8,815 nucleotides of DNA from an uncultured Muribaculaceae bacterium (GTDB lineage Bacteria; Bacteroidota; Bacteroidia; Bacteroidales; Muribaculaceae), in the NCBI GenBank assembly GCA_934590135.1, contig CAKTOT010000095.1, positions 1 to 8,815 on the forward strand, in the 5' to 3' direction. Position numbers and translations under genes: made by a program. Positions 6,227 through 8,815 of the stretch are shown piece by piece (the stretch's first letter is position 1; the number at the start of each line of letters is the position of its first letter). The notes under the pieces were generated by a model that worked only from the letters and a program-made list of their open reading frames with translations, ran no database searches and was not told the DNA's origin.

Positions 6227-7750
6227 ATGCCAACCAATCAGCTAAAAGCAGGAGCAGCGCTCAATTACGTCATCTTAGGGCTTAACGCCCTGACAGGATT
6301 GCTATATACTCCCTATATGCTCCGTATGCTCGGACAAAACGAGTTTGGCATATACACGTTGGCGGCCTCGGTGATTGCCTATTTGAGCCTTTTGGACTTC
6401 GGCTTTGGCAACGCTGTTATACGCTACACAGCCAGAATGCGGGCCCAAGGCGACAAAGAAGGCCAGTATTCATTATTTGGCACATTCACCATTATATATA
6501 GCATAATTGGACTTATAGCATTCATTGCCGGTATTATATTGTGGGCTAATACAGACAATCTGTTTGGCACTACAATGACCGCAAACGAATTGGAACAGAC
6601 CGAGACCGTCATATTGCTTATGGTATTCAATGTGGCAATCTCTTTTCCGTTAAGCATATACGGCTCTATAATTACTGCGTACGAGAACTTCATCTTTTTA
6701 CGAATAGTATCAATCATACGCATATTTGTCTCCACTGGCGTACTAATACTCATCTTGTATTTTGGATACAAGGCTATCGGGCTTGTAGTTGTACAAACCA
6801 TATTTAATCTCGCCGGTTTGCTAATTAATGCCGTGTATTGCCATAAGAGGTTAAGGATAAAAGTGCGGTTCAATAACTTCAATTGGGTACTAATCCGCGA
6901 GATAGCGGCATATTCGTTCTGGATATTTCTCAATGTTATTATGGACCGTATTTATTGGTCTACAGGACAGTTTGTATTAGGCGTAACTGCCGGTCCGACC
7001 ACTGTAGCAGTATATGGTATAGCAATAACCATTATGTCCATATATATGAGTTATTCTACCGCCATCGCGGGAGTTTTGCTACCACGCATTACATCCATGG
7101 TAACACGCAATGCAAGTGACCACGACATATCAGACCTGTTTATTCGTACAGGGCGATTACAGTTCATTATTATGAGCCTTATACTTTCCGGATTCATCGT
7201 CTTTGGCGCCCCATTTATTAGAATATGGGCCGGCTCGGACTATGCCGGAGCTTATCCCATCGCCACCATTTTCTTAATCGCGTTACTCATACCGTTGATT
7301 CAAAACGTTGGTATTACAATATTACAGGCTCGTAATCAAATGCGCTTCCGTTCACTTCTATATGTAAGTATTGCTATTGTGACCCTTGGTGCGCAAATAT
7401 TATTAGCTCCTAATTATGGAGGTATGGGATGCGCTATGGCCATAGGCGCCGCCCTCCTTTTTGGCCAAGGACTAATAATGAACATATATTATCAACGTAA
7501 TCAGCACATTGACATCATAAAGTTTTGGCGCGAAATTGGGCGCATGATGCCAATTCCCGTTTTAATGACTATCTGCGGATTGTATATCGTAAATACACTT
7601 CAGACACTTAGTCTCGGCCAGATATTACTCGCTATGGCATTGTATATTGCCGTATATATTCCTTTGTTTTGGATGTTCTCTATGAATACATACGAGCGAG
7701 AACTCATCCGCGCTCCATTCACCAAAGTATTACGTAGAGTACGCAGATAA
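6227..7750 (+). CDS. Wzx-type oligosaccharide flippase
   Basis: Integral inner-membrane protein of 507 residues, of the polysaccharide biosynthesis/MOP flippase superfamily. Such proteins move undecaprenyl-diphosphate-linked repeat units across the inner membrane. The N-terminus reads LNYVILGLNALTGLLYTPYM (12-31), and LLDFGFGNAVIRYTAR (55-70) is typical of the family. About 14 hydrophobic segments are visible, near residues 10-30, 42-62, 84-106, 126-148, 156-180, 183-203, 223-243, 246-272, 312-334, 343-362, 376-395, 399-419, 440-458 and 462-484, with a basic C-terminal tail (RRVRR). ATG 6227 begins directly before the first segment and follows the -7 element at 6172-6179 by 47 bases. It is the first gene of a plus-strand unit, with the iron-sulfur protein gene starting 5 bases after its stop. 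Base composition is AT-rich. Confidence 0.93.
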   Translation: MPTNQLKAGAALNYVILGLNALTGLLYTPYMLRMLGQNEFGIYTLAASVIAYLSLLDFGFGNAVIRYTARMRAQGDKEGQYSLFGTFTIIYSIIGLIAFIAGIILWANTDNLFGTTMTANELEQTETVILLMVFNVAISFPLSIYGSIITAYENFIFLRIVSIIRIFVSTGVLILILYFGYKAIGLVVVQTIFNLAGLLINAVYCHKRLRIKVRFNNFNWVLIREIAAYSFWIFLNVIMDRIYWSTGQFVLGVTAGPTTVAVYGIAITIMSIYMSYSTAIAGVLLPRITSMVTRNASDHDISDLFIRTGRLQFIIMSLILSGFIVFGAPFIRIWAGSDYAGAYPIATIFLIALLIPLIQNVGITILQARNQMRFRSLLYVSIAIVTLGAQILLAPNYGGMGCAMAIGAALLFGQGLIMNIYYQRNQHIDIIKFWREIGRMMPIPVLMTICGLYIVNTLQTLSLGQILLAMALYIAVYIPLFWMFSMNTYERELIRAPFTKVLRRVRR

Positions 7751-7755
7751 TAAAA

Positions 7756-8815
7756 ATGATACATATTACTGATACATATAAGTGTTGCGGTTGTGGAGCA
7801 TGCACAAACATCTGCCCTCGACAATGTATCGTTCTCAAAAAGGATGATACCGAAGGTTTTCTATACCCTGAAGTTGACACTTCTATATGCTGTCATTGTG
7901 ATGCTTGCGAACGCGTATGCCCAATGCTTAATAATAATGAATCGCACAAGCCTCTGCAAGTTATTGCCGGTCGTAACGAGGACGATATTATACGGAAGCA
8001 CTCATCTTCAGGCGGCATATTCTCCTCATTAGCCGAACATATTATATCCAAAGGCGGAGTTGTCTTCGGAGTTCGTTTCAGTGATGATTTCCGCAATGCT
8101 GTTTTCTGCGAAGTGGGCGATGCTGCAGACATCACATTATTGCGTGGATCCAAATACCTACAAGCCGAGACTAACGACGTATTTAAACTAGTACGTTCAA
8201 GATTGCGCGAAGGTCGTCCAACCTTATTCAGCGGCACACCATGCCAAGTACGTGCATTGCGTCTATATTTGGGGAAAGAAGCCAATTCTCCTATGCTTTA
8301 TTGCGTTGATATTATATGCCATGGCATTCCATCTTCAGAAGTATGGCGTCAGCACCTTCACAACATAATTGGCGAGAAACGTCCTACTTCTGTATTCTTC
8401 CGAGACAAAAGAATCGGATGGAAGGATTTTAGTATCGTCATCACAACAGAATCCGATGAATACTGCCGCGTACATCGTGACGACCTATATATGCAGTCTT
8501 TTTTACGCAATGTCAACCTCCGTCCCTCATGCTACAAATGCTCGGCTAAAAACGGACGTTCGGGTGCAGACCTGACCATAGGTGATTTTTGGGGCATTCC
8601 GTCCGATGAAGATGATGACCAAGGGGAGTCACAAATCCTTGTAATGAACAGCCATGGTGCTGCCCTACTTAACGAAGCACATATTCACGAAACTCGCTAC
8701 CCAGAAAGCTATGTACAACAGCATAATACCGCATACTACACCCCTGTTGGAGAGCCTTCACGACGAAAGTACTTTTGGCGTCTTTATAAAAAAAACTTTG
8801 CAAAAGCCGTCAAAT
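7756..8815 (+). CDS. coenzyme F420 hydrogenase/dehydrogenase beta-subunit family iron-sulfur protein (C-terminus beyond right edge)
   Basis: ATG 7756 opens a frame that runs to the right edge without a stop: 353 residues seen, compared with roughly 390-400 for related proteins, so a short C-terminal piece is missing. Two ferredoxin-type [4Fe-4S] sites are complete: C10, C13, C16, C20-P and C45, C48, C51, C55-P. The FrhB-like part contains HSSSGGIFS (82-90), SGTPCQVRAL (159-168), CHGIPS (188-193), the CYKC pair (C259, C262) and ADLTIGDFWG (271-280). In Bacteroidota this family (PF04422/PF04432) often occurs in exopolysaccharide clusters beside pyruvyl transferases, in organisms not known to use F420. 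The flavin- or F420-linked activity is known for archaeal relatives; its role here is not established. The 5-base gap from the flippase stop indicates translational coupling or one mRNA. Confidence 0.9.
   Translation, partial: MIHITDTYKCCGCGACTNICPRQCIVLKKDDTEGFLYPEVDTSICCHCDACERVCPMLNNNESHKPLQVIAGRNEDDIIRKHSSSGGIFSSLAEHIISKGGVVFGVRFSDDFRNAVFCEVGDAADITLLRGSKYLQAETNDVFKLVRSRLREGRPTLFSGTPCQVRALRLYLGKEANSPMLYCVDIICHGIPSSEVWRQHLHNIIGEKRPTSVFFRDKRIGWKDFSIVITTESDEYCRVHRDDLYMQSFLRNVNLRPSCYKCSAKNGRSGADLTIGDFWGIPSDEDDDQGESQILVMNSHGAALLNEAHIHETRYPESYVQQHNTAYYTPVGEPSRRKYFWRLYKKNFAKAVK

Overview
The window looks like chromosomal DNA from a member of the Bacteroidota, most likely order Bacteroidales. The basis is: ClpP and ClpX of the Bacteroides type, including the ClpP leader that reads HLGMNG; the gene order clpP-clpX-recQ; start codons with no Shine-Dalgarno sequence; and promoter elements of the Bacteroidota kind (-33 TTTG, -7 TANNTTTG) in the gaps between genes. 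A gut family such as Muribaculaceae is a guess only.

Left half (1-3797, minus strand): a housekeeping stress and repair block, transcribed right to left as clpP, clpX, recQ. ClpP (Ser141/His166/Asp215) and the unfoldase ClpX together form the ClpXP protease. RecQ is a DNA helicase whose C-terminus lies beyond the left edge. A promoter candidate and a stem-forming leader sit upstream of clpP.

Middle (3798-5022): a 315-base divergent gap holds the clpP promoter, a degenerate 9-bp tandem repeat and the promoter of a plus-strand left-handed beta-helix O-acetyltransferase (4113-4754). This gene converges on a short minus-strand ORF (4807-5016) that resembles only the C-terminal tail of a glycosyltransferase and is probably the remnant of a deleted gene.

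Right half (5023-8815): part of a surface-polysaccharide locus that is more AT-rich than the left half. It contains a polysaccharide pyruvyl transferase (minus), then divergently a Wzx-type flippase (plus) and, 5 bases after it, an iron-sulfur protein of the coenzyme F420 hydrogenase/dehydrogenase beta-subunit family, cut by the right edge. The two directions are separated by a 139-base gap with a near-symmetric pair of opposed -7 elements, so the two transcription units are probably mutually exclusive or co-regulated. The likely joint role is to decorate an undecaprenyl-linked repeat unit with pyruvate and acetyl groups and export it. No tRNA, rRNA, CRISPR array, intact insertion sequence or obvious defence system was seen.
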